Below, piece after piece: positions 55,088 to 61,023 of a DNA stretch of 64,000 nucleotides. The translations under genes and the position numbers were made by a program. Origin of the DNA: an uncultured Pelagibacteraceae bacterium (GTDB taxonomy: Bacteria > Pseudomonadota > Alphaproteobacteria > Pelagibacterales > Pelagibacteraceae). The notes beneath the pieces are model-generated. The model worked only from the letters and a program-made list of their open reading frames with translations, was not told the DNA's origin and searched no databases. The stretch covers positions 124,001 to 188,000 of the forward strand of contig CACIRD010000001.1 of NCBI GenBank assembly GCA_902588965.1, given 5' to 3'. Position 1 is the stretch's first letter. Every line of letters begins with the position of its first letter.

Positions 55088-55531
55088 ATGTTGTATTTTG
55101 CTTATGGCAGTAACCTAAATCATTTTCAGATGAAAAAAAGATGTAGGGGATCTAAATATATCAAAAATTATACATTAAACAGATATAAATTATGTTTTAG
55201 TCATAAAACAAATACCTCAATTTATGGTCATGCAAATATTATTAAAAATAACAAATCAAAGGTAGAAGGCGCCCTTTGGAAAATTTCTACAAATGATGAA
55301 AAAGAATTAGATTGGTATGAAGGTGTCGATTATAACTATTATCAAAAAGAATATTTTAAATTAAAAGGACAAAAAGTTCTATTTTATATTCAAAATAAAT
55401 ATTATTTTAAAAAACCAAATTCTAGTTATTTACATACAATTATCAAAGGATATAAAGACTGTTTTTTAGATTTAAAAAAATTAAAAAAAATAATTTCTTT
55501 CTATAATATAAATTATAAAATAAATTGGTAG
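55088..55531 (+). CDS. Gamma-glutamylcyclotransferase-like (GGCT/AIG2) protein
   Basis: 147 residues. LYFAYGSNLNHFQMKKRC (2-19) is the GGCT substrate loop YGSNL, and VEGALWKISTNDEKELDWYEGVDYNYYQKEYF (about 60-91) contains the catalytic Glu region (D-x-YEG). Members cyclise gamma-glutamyl amino acids. It starts 6 bp after the quinoprotein, in one operon. Its last codons overlap the -35 of the tRNA-Leu promoter and share a 14-bp sequence with that tRNA. Confidence 0.8.
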   Translation: MLYFAYGSNLNHFQMKKRCRGSKYIKNYTLNRYKLCFSHKTNTSIYGHANIIKNNKSKVEGALWKISTNDEKELDWYEGVDYNYYQKEYFKLKGQKVLFYIQNKYYFKKPNSSYLHTIIKGYKDCFLDLKKLKKIISFYNINYKINW

Positions 55532-55552
55532 ACACTTAAAAAAACTTAGAAT
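55525..55552 (+). promoter_or_regulatory. Candidate promoter for tRNA-Leu/nadK/tRNA-Val
   Basis: TTGGTA (55525-55530) and TAGAAT (55547-55552) are 16 bp apart, placing a start about 15 nt before tRNA-Leu. The -35 overlaps the stop codon (TAG, 55529-55531) of the preceding gene. Confidence 0.5.
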
Positions 55553-55574
55553 AAACAATATGAAAATAACTCAT

Positions 55575-55660
55575 GCCCTCGTGGTGAAATTGGTAGACAC
55601 AAAGGACTTAAAATCCTTGCCCTTTTGGGAGTGCCAGTTCGAGTCTGGCCGAGGGCACCA
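55575..55660 (+). tRNA. tRNA-Leu (TAA)
   Basis: 86 nt with encoded CCA. Acceptor GCCCTCG pairs with CGAGGGC (55650-55656), the D-loop holds TTGGTAGA, the anticodon stem AAGGA/TCCTT frames the loop CTTAAAA giving anticodon TAA, a long type II variable arm follows, and the T-arm has the canonical GTTCGAGTC. It reads TTA/TTG, the main leucine codons here. nadK begins 6 nt after the CCA. Confidence 0.95.
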
Positions 55661-55666
55661 CTAAAA

Positions 55667-56446
55667 ATGAAAAATAAATATTTTGTTATTTCTGATAAAA
55701 ACAAAAATTCTTTAAAAATAAAAAATTTATTAAATAAAAATATAAAACCAACTAATCTTCTAAAATGTTCTAGAATAATAGTAGTAGGTGGTGATGGTTT
55801 TATGCTTCATACTTTAAAGAAATTATTTAAGTATAAAAAACCTTTTTATGGAATAAATTCTGGTAACTATGGTTTTTTAATGAATAAATTCTCAAAAAAA
55901 AATTTAATCAAAAATTTAGAAAAGGCAAAACAAGTCCAAATTCATCCACTAGAAATGATTGTTAAAACAAAAAATAATAATAACAAAAAGTCAATTGCAA
56001 TAAATGAAGTTTCTATTTTAAGACAAAGTAGACAAGCAGCTAATTTAAAAATCTTTAATAAAAAAAATGTTATAATTAAAAAACTAACCTCTGATGGAGT
56101 CCTTGTCTCGACTCCAGCAGGAAGTACTGCTTATAACCTTTCTGTTCATGGACCTATTTTAAACTTAAATTCAAAAAAACTAGCAATAACTCCCATTAGT
56201 CCATTTAGACCAAGAAGATGGAAAGGATCTATTGTCGGAGAAAAATCTCTTATAAAAATTTATAATCTTAATGTTAAAAAAAGACCAATTAGTGCTGTGG
56301 CAGACAATATAGAGGTAAGAAATGCAAAATTTATACAAATAAAAATAAATAAAAAATTAAAGTTTAATTTACTTTATGATAAAAAAAATACTTTGCATAA
56401 AAAAATAAAAATTGAACAAATTAGAAAAGAAACTTTTAGCAAATAG
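55667..56446 (+). CDS. nadK: NAD kinase
   Basis: 259 residues from ATG 55667; a longer frame from 55625 would start inside tRNA-Leu. VVGGDGFMLHTLKKLF (39-54) has the GGDG motif with Asp43 as catalytic base, KPFYGINSGNYGFLMN the NE/GN loop, and VSTPAGSTAYNLSVHGPIL the conserved glycine segment. It phosphorylates NAD to NADP. The gene is packed between tRNA-Leu (6 nt) and tRNA-Val (3 nt), so tRNA processing would cut out its mRNA with almost no 5' leader; no usable ribosome site remains outside the tRNA. Confidence 0.9.
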   Translation: MKNKYFVISDKNKNSLKIKNLLNKNIKPTNLLKCSRIIVVGGDGFMLHTLKKLFKYKKPFYGINSGNYGFLMNKFSKKNLIKNLEKAKQVQIHPLEMIVKTKNNNNKKSIAINEVSILRQSRQAANLKIFNKKNVIIKKLTSDGVLVSTPAGSTAYNLSVHGPILNLNSKKLAITPISPFRPRRWKGSIVGEKSLIKIYNLNVKKRPISAVADNIEVRNAKFIQIKINKKLKFNLLYDKKNTLHKKIKIEQIRKETFSK

Positions 56447-56449
56447 TTT

Positions 56450-56524
56450 GGGACTGTAGCTCAATAGTAGAGTACCTCGTTGACATCGAGGGGGTAGTAG
56501 GAGCGTAACCTACCAGTCCCACCA
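56450..56524 (+). tRNA. tRNA-Val (GAC)-like, with aberrant D- and T-loops
   Basis: 75 nt with encoded CCA. The acceptor GGGACTG/CAGTCCC (7 bp), D stem GCTC/GAGT, anticodon stem CCTCG/CGAGG and T stem GTAGG/CCTAC all pair, and loop TTGACAT gives anticodon GAC. But the T-loop is AGCGTAA instead of TTCRANN, and the D-loop AATAGTA has one G where GG is expected. The G18-psi55 and T54-A58 contacts therefore cannot form in the usual way. It may be a working but odd tRNA or one decaying, since tRNA-Val(TAC) can read all valine codons. Confidence 0.7.
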
Positions 56525-56573
56525 AGAGTATAATTGTATTATTAAATATTTAAATTGTTAGCAAAGAGGTATT

Positions 56574-56621
56574 ATGTTAATTGATTTATTTAAAGCAATG
56601 CAAACTATAAATAAAAAGTGA
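56574..56621 (+). CDS. Short leader ORF overlapping the methyltransferase start
   Basis: ATG to TGA encodes MLIDLFKAMQTINKK (15 residues). AGAGG at 56565-56569 lies 4 bp ahead. Its TGA (56619-56621) overlaps the GTG start (56618) of the next gene as GTGA, so translation of the short ORF would feed ribosomes onto the methyltransferase. It could be a coupling leader; the peptide itself may have no role. Confidence 0.4.
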   Translation: MLIDLFKAMQTINKK

Positions 56622-57832
56622 AATACATAATTACAAAAAAGTGCCAAGTTTGTGGTAGTAAAAAATTAAAAAAATTTCTTAATTTAGGAAAACAACCTTT
56701 ATGTGATGATTTGTTAAAAAAAAAAAATAATAATATTTTATATAACTTAGAAATTTTAACTTGCGATAGATGTTTAACTGCTTTTCAAAAATATAATGTA
56801 AATGAAAAAATTCTTTTCCCCAAAAACTATCATTATAGAGCTGCAAACACTTTAGATGTAATATTAGGAATGAAATCACTCGTTAAGGATTTAGAAAAAA
56901 AATTTGGATCTTTAAGAGACAAGAAGGTCTTGGATATAGGATGTAATGATGGATCATTATTAGACATTTTCAAAAAAAGAGGTGCCAGAACCTTTGGTGT
57001 TGAGCCTACAGGAGCATATTTCGAAGCAAAAAAAAAAGGGCACAATGTACTTAATAAGTATTTTGATACGAACATAAGTAAAAGATTTAAAAAAACAAAA
57101 TTTGACGTTATAACTTTCACAAATGTATTTGCTCACATACATAATTTTAAGGAATTAATTAAATCTCTTTCAAAAGTAATATCAACCGAAACAATATTGG
57201 TCATTGAAAATCATTATTTAGGAGAAGTTCTTAGAAAGTATCAATTTGATACTTTTTATCACGAACATCCAAGAACATATAGCTTTACATCATTTTATTA
57301 TATTTCTAAAAGTCTTGGACTAAACATATCTAAAGTTTCTTTCGTAAAAAGATATAACGGAAATATTAGAGTGATGATGTCAAACTTAAAAAAAGAAAAT
57401 AAAACAAAAATTAATAAAATTTTAAATAAAGAGAAGAAATATAAAAACAAATTTAAACTTTTTCAAAAAAAAATAAATTTGTGGAAAACCAAAAAGAAAA
57501 AATATCTTAAAGAAATTAATCAAATATATGGCCCAATACCAGCCAAAGCATTTCCAGGAAGAGCTTCAATAATTTTGAATTTTTTATCACTAGACAAAAA
57601 TACTATTTCTTCAACCTATGAAAAAAACAACTCACTTAAAAATCATTATTTTGTTCCCGGAACAGATATTAAAATACTACCAGAAAAAAAACTAAAAAAA
57701 GTTTTAAAAAAAAAACAAATAATACTAAACCTCGCATGGCACATTTCTGGGGAAATCAAAAAATATTTAAAACAGAAATTTAATTTTAAAGGTAGAATTA
57801 TTGATATAATGTCACCTATAGAATTTAAATGA
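56618..57832 (+). CDS. Sugar C-methyltransferase-like SAM enzyme
   Basis: 404 residues with three parts. The N-terminus binds zinc: CQVCGSKKLKKFLNLGKQPLCDDLL and LTCDRCLTAFQ (CxxC, CxxC). The middle is an AdoMet domain with VLDIGCNDGSLLDIFKKRGARTFGVEPT (about 106-133). The C-terminal part includes IYGPIPAKAF, as in the Methyltransf_14 domain. This order equals TylCIII/NovU-type NDP-sugar C-3 methyltransferases. It begins at GTG overlapping a short ORF and overlaps the Gfo/Idh-like gene by 4 bp, so the two probably modify a nucleotide sugar for surface glycan. Confidence 0.8.
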   Translation: MKYIITKKCQVCGSKKLKKFLNLGKQPLCDDLLKKKNNNILYNLEILTCDRCLTAFQKYNVNEKILFPKNYHYRAANTLDVILGMKSLVKDLEKKFGSLRDKKVLDIGCNDGSLLDIFKKRGARTFGVEPTGAYFEAKKKGHNVLNKYFDTNISKRFKKTKFDVITFTNVFAHIHNFKELIKSLSKVISTETILVIENHYLGEVLRKYQFDTFYHEHPRTYSFTSFYYISKSLGLNISKVSFVKRYNGNIRVMMSNLKKENKTKINKILNKEKKYKNKFKLFQKKINLWKTKKKKYLKEINQIYGPIPAKAFPGRASIILNFLSLDKNTISSTYEKNNSLKNHYFVPGTDIKILPEKKLKKVLKKKQIILNLAWHISGEIKKYLKQKFNFKGRIIDIMSPIEFK

Positions 57833-58704
57833 AAATACTAATTTTTGGATCAGGTTTTGGTTTATACGGATATTTGCCTGCTATCTACAAAATTTCAAAA
57901 CAAATATATCTAAATTTAAAGTATAAAAATTTTTTCTATTCAAGAGATGATCTTAAGCCATTTAGAAGAAAAATTACTTGGTACAAGGATTTAGATAAAA
58001 TTTTTAAAATTGTTGATGTTTTAATAATCGCAAGAAGACCTTCAGATCAACACAATCTATTAAAAAAAAAATTAGTATATAAAAATAAAATCAAACATTT
58101 GTTTCTTGAAAAGCCACTTTCCAATACACCAAAAAGAAGTTTGTTATTAGAAAATATAATTAAGAAATATAAAAAATCATACAGCGTTTTTTATATTTTT
58201 AAATTTTTACCCTGGTATAAAAAAATCAAAAAAATCTCCAAAAAAAAAAATAAAAAAATATCCATTAATTGGTTAATATCGAACCGTAAAAGTAATAGTT
58301 GGAAGTTTGCAAAGACTAAGGGTGGAGGTGTAATTCGGTTTTACGGTATACATTTTATTAAAATGTGTTTTGACTTAAATTTTAATAAAATACTTTATAA
58401 TAAATTCAACAAAAAACTTTCAATCTGGAATTTTAAAATAGTGGATAAAAATAATAACTTGATCACTTTTAAAATTAATTCATTTTCTAAAAAAAACTTA
58501 TTCCAAATAAAACTAGAAAATAGGACAATTTTTAAACATGTTAATCCTTTTAATAAAAAAATTATTCCAAATATAGTAGACCCTAGAGTCAAGTATATTA
58601 AAAAATATATTTTAATGAATTTAAAAAAAAAATCTAATAATCAAAATAATAATAATTTTTTTAAACTTTGGGAAAAATGTGAAAGAATTAGAAAAAAAAT
58701 ATAA
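57829..58704 (+). CDS. Gfo/Idh/MocA-like oxidoreductase
   Basis: 291 residues. MKILIFGSGFGLYGYLPAI is the dinucleotide loop, VLIIARRPSDQHNLL the position of the family's TPxxxH strand (with Arg in place of Thr-Pro), and HLFLEKPLSNT the EKP motif with the catalytic Lys. The C-terminal domain is very basic and lacks the family's clear H-x-x-x-D motif in strong form (GIHFIKMC may take that place). It may reduce or epimerise an NDP-sugar with the preceding methyltransferase. It is probably the end of that operon. Confidence 0.65.
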   Translation: MKILIFGSGFGLYGYLPAIYKISKQIYLNLKYKNFFYSRDDLKPFRRKITWYKDLDKIFKIVDVLIIARRPSDQHNLLKKKLVYKNKIKHLFLEKPLSNTPKRSLLLENIIKKYKKSYSVFYIFKFLPWYKKIKKISKKKNKKISINWLISNRKSNSWKFAKTKGGGVIRFYGIHFIKMCFDLNFNKILYNKFNKKLSIWNFKIVDKNNNLITFKINSFSKKNLFQIKLENRTIFKHVNPFNKKIIPNIVDPRVKYIKKYILMNLKKKSNNQNNNNFFKLWEKCERIRKKI

Positions 58705-58736
58705 TTTATATAAAAATAGTTGATTTTATTGAGTGA

Positions 58737-58812
58737 TGGTGCCCCCGCACGGACTCGAACCGCGGACCTATTGATTACAAATCAATTGCTCTACCAGCTG
58801 AGCTACAAGGGC
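58737..58812 (-). tRNA. tRNA-Thr (TGT)
   Basis: 76 nt on the minus strand with encoded CCA (plus-strand TGG 58737-58739). The acceptor GCCCTTG pairs with CGGGGGC through two G-T pairs, the D-loop AGCTGGTA and T-loop TTCGAGT are canonical, and the anticodon stem ATTGA/TCAAT frames TTTGTAA with anticodon TGT. Its 3' end points toward the Gfo/Idh-like gene. Confidence 0.96.
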
Positions 58813-59042
58813 ACTTAGTTTTTAAGCTTTTATAACAAAAAAAATTATTAATCCAATTTATAATTTGTAAATAATCCAGTGTTTTTTAAACTCTTGACCC
58901 TAAATTATACCAAAACTATACCACAAATAATATGGGTACACTTTAAAATATAGGACATAAAAAGTTAAATGGTATGATGGAAATTATTATCAGATATTAT
59001 AAGATAGTATAAGATGCTTATAGACCAGAACCCTAAAATTTA

Positions 59043-59066
59043 ATTAAAAAAATAAATTTTTTTAAT
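59043..59066. terminator. AT-rich hairpin, possible bidirectional terminator
   Basis: ATTAAAAAAAT (59043-59053) pairs perfectly with ATTTTTTTAAT (59056-59066). With all A-T pairs it is weak, and in DNA this AT-rich such repeats arise by chance. Confidence 0.25.
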
Positions 59067-59088
59067 CATTGAAAATTAAATAATATAG

Positions 59089-59265
59089 TTTATAAAAGAA
59101 TCAGAGAGGTTATTTAAGATAACTGACCAAGATGGAAGGCCTATATACAATTATTATTATAGACCTACAGATAGTGTATATTGGCCTTCCATTAAAGAGT
59201 TTGTTGCTTGGAAACGAAGCAGAGTACAGTGTTATAAAATAATCCTTTCGAAAAAAATAAACTAA
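59089..59265 (+). pseudogene. Protein-like open frame without a standard start, overlapping an 18-bp inverted repeat
   Basis: The frame from the stop at 59086 to TAA at 59263-59265 has 58 sense codons and no ATG, GTG or TTG. Its sequence looks coding, for example DQDGRPIYNYYYRPTDSVYW and SIKEFVAWKRSRVQCY, with several Trp, Arg and Pro. I know no family for it. It may be the end of a broken gene or start at ATA/ATT. ATGGAAGGCC-T-ATATACA-like arms (59132-59149 and 59175-59192) lie inside it. Confidence 0.4.
59132..59192. repeat. Strong inverted repeat, 18-nt arms
   Basis: The arm 59132-59149 is complementary to 59175-59192 at 17 of 18 positions, with a single T-T mismatch at 59142/59182 and a 25-nt loop. 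The outer ten pairs (ATGGAAGGCC with GGCCTTCCAT) are the most GC-rich in the region. As RNA it would form a stable hairpin. No T-run follows, so it is not a standard terminator. Confidence 0.8.
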
Positions 59266-59269
59266 TAAA

Positions 59270-59339
59270 TGAACCAAAGGGTTCGTTATTGGAATGTAGG
59301 TCTTATTAATTCATTTCTTTAACCTATTCCTTTGGTTCA
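59270..59339 (+). promoter_or_regulatory. Long-range inverted repeat in the cassette leader
   Basis: TGAACCAAAGG (59270-59280) pairs perfectly with CCTTTGGTTCA (59329-59339) across 48 nt. The first arm can also form a small local hairpin GAACC-AAAG-GGTTC (59271-59284), so two structures exclude each other. The second arm ends 1 bp before the ribosome site GAAGG (59341-59345) of the gene at 59354, so the choice could control translation. Confidence 0.5.
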
Positions 59340-59353
59340 GGAAGGAACAGACA

Positions 59354-59737
59354 ATGGATAAAAGAAAGTACAAATCAATAGCAATTGACATTAATTGCTA
59401 TAGAAAAATAGAAGACCTCACTACTGCATTAACGCCAGGTCTTACTTTATCAAAAGCTCAAGTTGTTAGAACTTTAGTTAACCAAAAAAGTTCAGGTAAA
59501 AATGCTAATCAAACAATCGTTGGATTATTCTCAGAACACACACCTCAACAAAGAGCAGAAATATTGAAGGATATAGATGATAAAATGATCAAACTTTTAG
59601 ATCTTGAGGAAAAGGAATTGCCATGGTTAAATTGCAATGACTTACCAACTAAGTGGGTAAAAGTGATGGAAGATTTGAGACTTGTTGTAGCTAAACTTAA
59701 ATATGAACAGTTTCAAGATGAAAGGATTGTAAACTAA
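59354..59737 (+). CDS. Putative ribbon-helix-helix-like protein, cassette gene 1
   Basis: 127 residues. The N-terminal RKYKSIAIDINCYRKIEDLT then LTLSKAQVVRTLVNQKSSG (about 4-50) fits a ribbon-helix-helix DNA-binding fold: a short beta strand, a helix, and LSKAQVVRTLV as the second helix. The C-terminal part is helical and acidic (EILKDIDDKMIKLLDLEEKELP), as in oligomerising plasmid or phage regulators. GAAGG lies 8 bp before the ATG, after a structured leader. It overlaps gene 2 by one base (TAATG). Family membership is not certain. Confidence 0.6.
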   Translation: MDKRKYKSIAIDINCYRKIEDLTTALTPGLTLSKAQVVRTLVNQKSSGKNANQTIVGLFSEHTPQQRAEILKDIDDKMIKLLDLEEKELPWLNCNDLPTKWVKVMEDLRLVVAKLKYEQFQDERIVN

Positions 59738-60015
59738 TGAAAAATAAATTAGATGAAATTATTAAAGAAAGGTTAGACAACAGACAAAAATGGAGAAATT
59801 ATCTTGGTTGGTCTTTAACACACAGGGATTTAGCTTCGAATGCAAAGAAATTATTCTACAAAGATAAACCTTTTTTAAATTTAATATTAAAATTGTACTT
59901 TCTTCCATACAATACATTAAAGTATTTCTACTACATATGTGATCGTCATAGATTTGAAATGATTGAAACTGAAATTCGTATGCTTAAAGGTGAAAAGGAT
60001 GACGAAGAAAAGTAA
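59737..60015 (+). CDS. Unknown helical protein, cassette gene 2
   Basis: 92 residues. Charged N-terminus (KNKLDEIIKERLDNRQKWRNYLGW), a hydrophobic centre that could touch a membrane (FLNLILKLYFLPYNTLKYFYYI, about 46-67) and a charged end (EIRMLKGEKDDEEK). I do not recognise it. Start on the TAATG shared with gene 1, so it is co-translated. It overlaps gene 3 by 17 bp. Confidence 0.65.
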   Translation: MKNKLDEIIKERLDNRQKWRNYLGWSLTHRDLASNAKKLFYKDKPFLNLILKLYFLPYNTLKYFYYICDRHRFEMIETEIRMLKGEKDDEEK

Positions 60016-60379
60016 AGATTATAATCGTAATCCCAATGGATCTAATCAATGGGAAACAAGAAGCATTGAAGAGATACAAAAAATAATAAACAAACACCCT
60101 AAAAATTGGACAAAAAAAGATTTTAGAGGTGAAGGAAAAAATAACCAAAATAAAATACTTACAAGAAAAGAAACAGAAAGATCTGGTTTAGTTTTTAGAA
60201 TTGTTGGTGGAGTAAAACAATATCAAAATGGTAAATTGAGATGTTCAATGTGTGGAGTTTTTAAAGATCTAGAGAAATTTCCAAATGATAAAAGTACTTC
60301 AAATGGTAAAAGAAGCAATTGTTCTGAATGTGATGTTGTTAGAAATGAAACATACAGAAAAAGTATTAAAGTGAAATAA
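59999..60379 (+). CDS. Zinc-ribbon protein of phage/HNH-associated type, cassette gene 3
   Basis: 126 residues from ATG 59999, which has AAAGG 8 bp ahead; an ATG at 59963 would add 12 residues from inside gene 2. The C-terminal part has CSMCGVFKDLEKFPNDKSTSNG and NCSECDVVRNETYRK, a CxxC-x(n)-CxxC zinc ribbon with the pattern CxxCG-xK-xxxxF found in phage and plasmid HNH-related proteins. The N-terminal 50 residues are basic and Asn-rich. The HNH catalytic histidines are not visible, so it may only bind nucleic acid. Confidence 0.6.
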   Translation: MTKKSKDYNRNPNGSNQWETRSIEEIQKIINKHPKNWTKKDFRGEGKNNQNKILTRKETERSGLVFRIVGGVKQYQNGKLRCSMCGVFKDLEKFPNDKSTSNGKRSNCSECDVVRNETYRKSIKVK

Positions 60380-60958
60380 ATGAATTTTAAAGAGTTTTTA
60401 GAAAATCAAATAAAAAAAGGGAAAACTGAGTGGGAGAGTAGAAGTGAGTTGATTAGATCTTCAGGCAATAAGGCAAATGGTCATATATATAGAGTTCTAA
60501 AAGAATATGAAAATAAATTTAAATTCGGATCAGTTATAGAAATTAAAAATAAAGAAATTTATAAATATTTTAAATTACAACCAAAAAATAGCTTAATAAG
60601 TGTTGAAGGAGCAGTAAAAATTATTAATAAAAATTTGTCAAAAGATGCACAGATAAGTGAAACGATAATATACAATAGGCTTGATGATCCAAAATTTAAT
60701 TTAAATAATTTAAAAGGACAAACTTTAGACAATCAAGTTTCAAAAACAGCCGTTTATAAAGTGAAAATTTCTGATAGTTTTAAAGAGAAGTTAAGAAAAA
60801 TAAGAAAACCTGGAATATATTTATATTTAGAAACTACTCAAATAGGCAATACTACTTTAAGGTTAAAAACTGATGATCAATACGGTAATATTAACAAGTC
60901 ATTTCCACCAAATGAAGATAGCATAAAAATAATAACAAAATTAATAGATGAGCAATAA
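60380..60958 (+). CDS. Unknown protein, cassette gene 4
   Basis: 192 residues. The start MNFKEFLENQIKKGKTEWESRSELIRSSGNKANGHIYRVLKEYE is helical with a look of a winged-helix lead (ELIRSSGNKANGHIYRVL). The middle has YKYFKLQPKNSLISVEGAVKIINKNL, which resembles a small helix-turn-helix, and the end is beta-rich (GIYLYLETTQIGNTTLRLKTDD). I do not recognise it. Starts directly after gene 3's stop, so the four genes form one operon. No neighbours of known function share it. Confidence 0.6.
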   Translation: MNFKEFLENQIKKGKTEWESRSELIRSSGNKANGHIYRVLKEYENKFKFGSVIEIKNKEIYKYFKLQPKNSLISVEGAVKIINKNLSKDAQISETIIYNRLDDPKFNLNNLKGQTLDNQVSKTAVYKVKISDSFKEKLRKIRKPGIYLYLETTQIGNTTLRLKTDDQYGNINKSFPPNEDSIKIITKLIDEQ

Positions 60959-61023
60959 AAATAGAGATCCATATCTAATCAGTGATGTTTATTTATTTTT
61001 TACGCTTATTTCAAATACATTTG

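Larger units (their letters stand above)
58813..59353. other. Structured intergenic region (541 bp)
   Basis: The longest gene-free stretch. It holds a possible promoter TTGACC (58894-58899)/TATACC (58917-58922) with a 17-bp spacer, a close direct repeat TATACCA/TATACCA around 58906-58923, an AT hairpin (59043-59066), an ATG-less open frame with a strong inverted repeat (59089-59265), and a long-range inverted repeat leading into the next gene (59270-59339). No tRNA fragment or integrase is seen in it. Confidence 0.7.

Noticed and set aside
55625..55666. NAD kinase start inside tRNA-Leu
   Set aside because: The added 14 residues are translated tRNA sequence; the ATG at 55667 gives a normal NadK start.
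56600..58700. Long A- and T-rich runs as repeats
   Set aside because: They encode lysine and asparagine runs and reflect base composition rather than a repeat family.
58737..58812. tRNA-Thr as attachment site of the cassette at 59354
   Set aside because: The tRNA's 3' end points away from the cassette, no copy of it is found on the other side, and no integrase is present.
59043..59066. Strong terminator
   Set aside because: All-AT stem of A and T runs; such palindromes are common by chance in this DNA.
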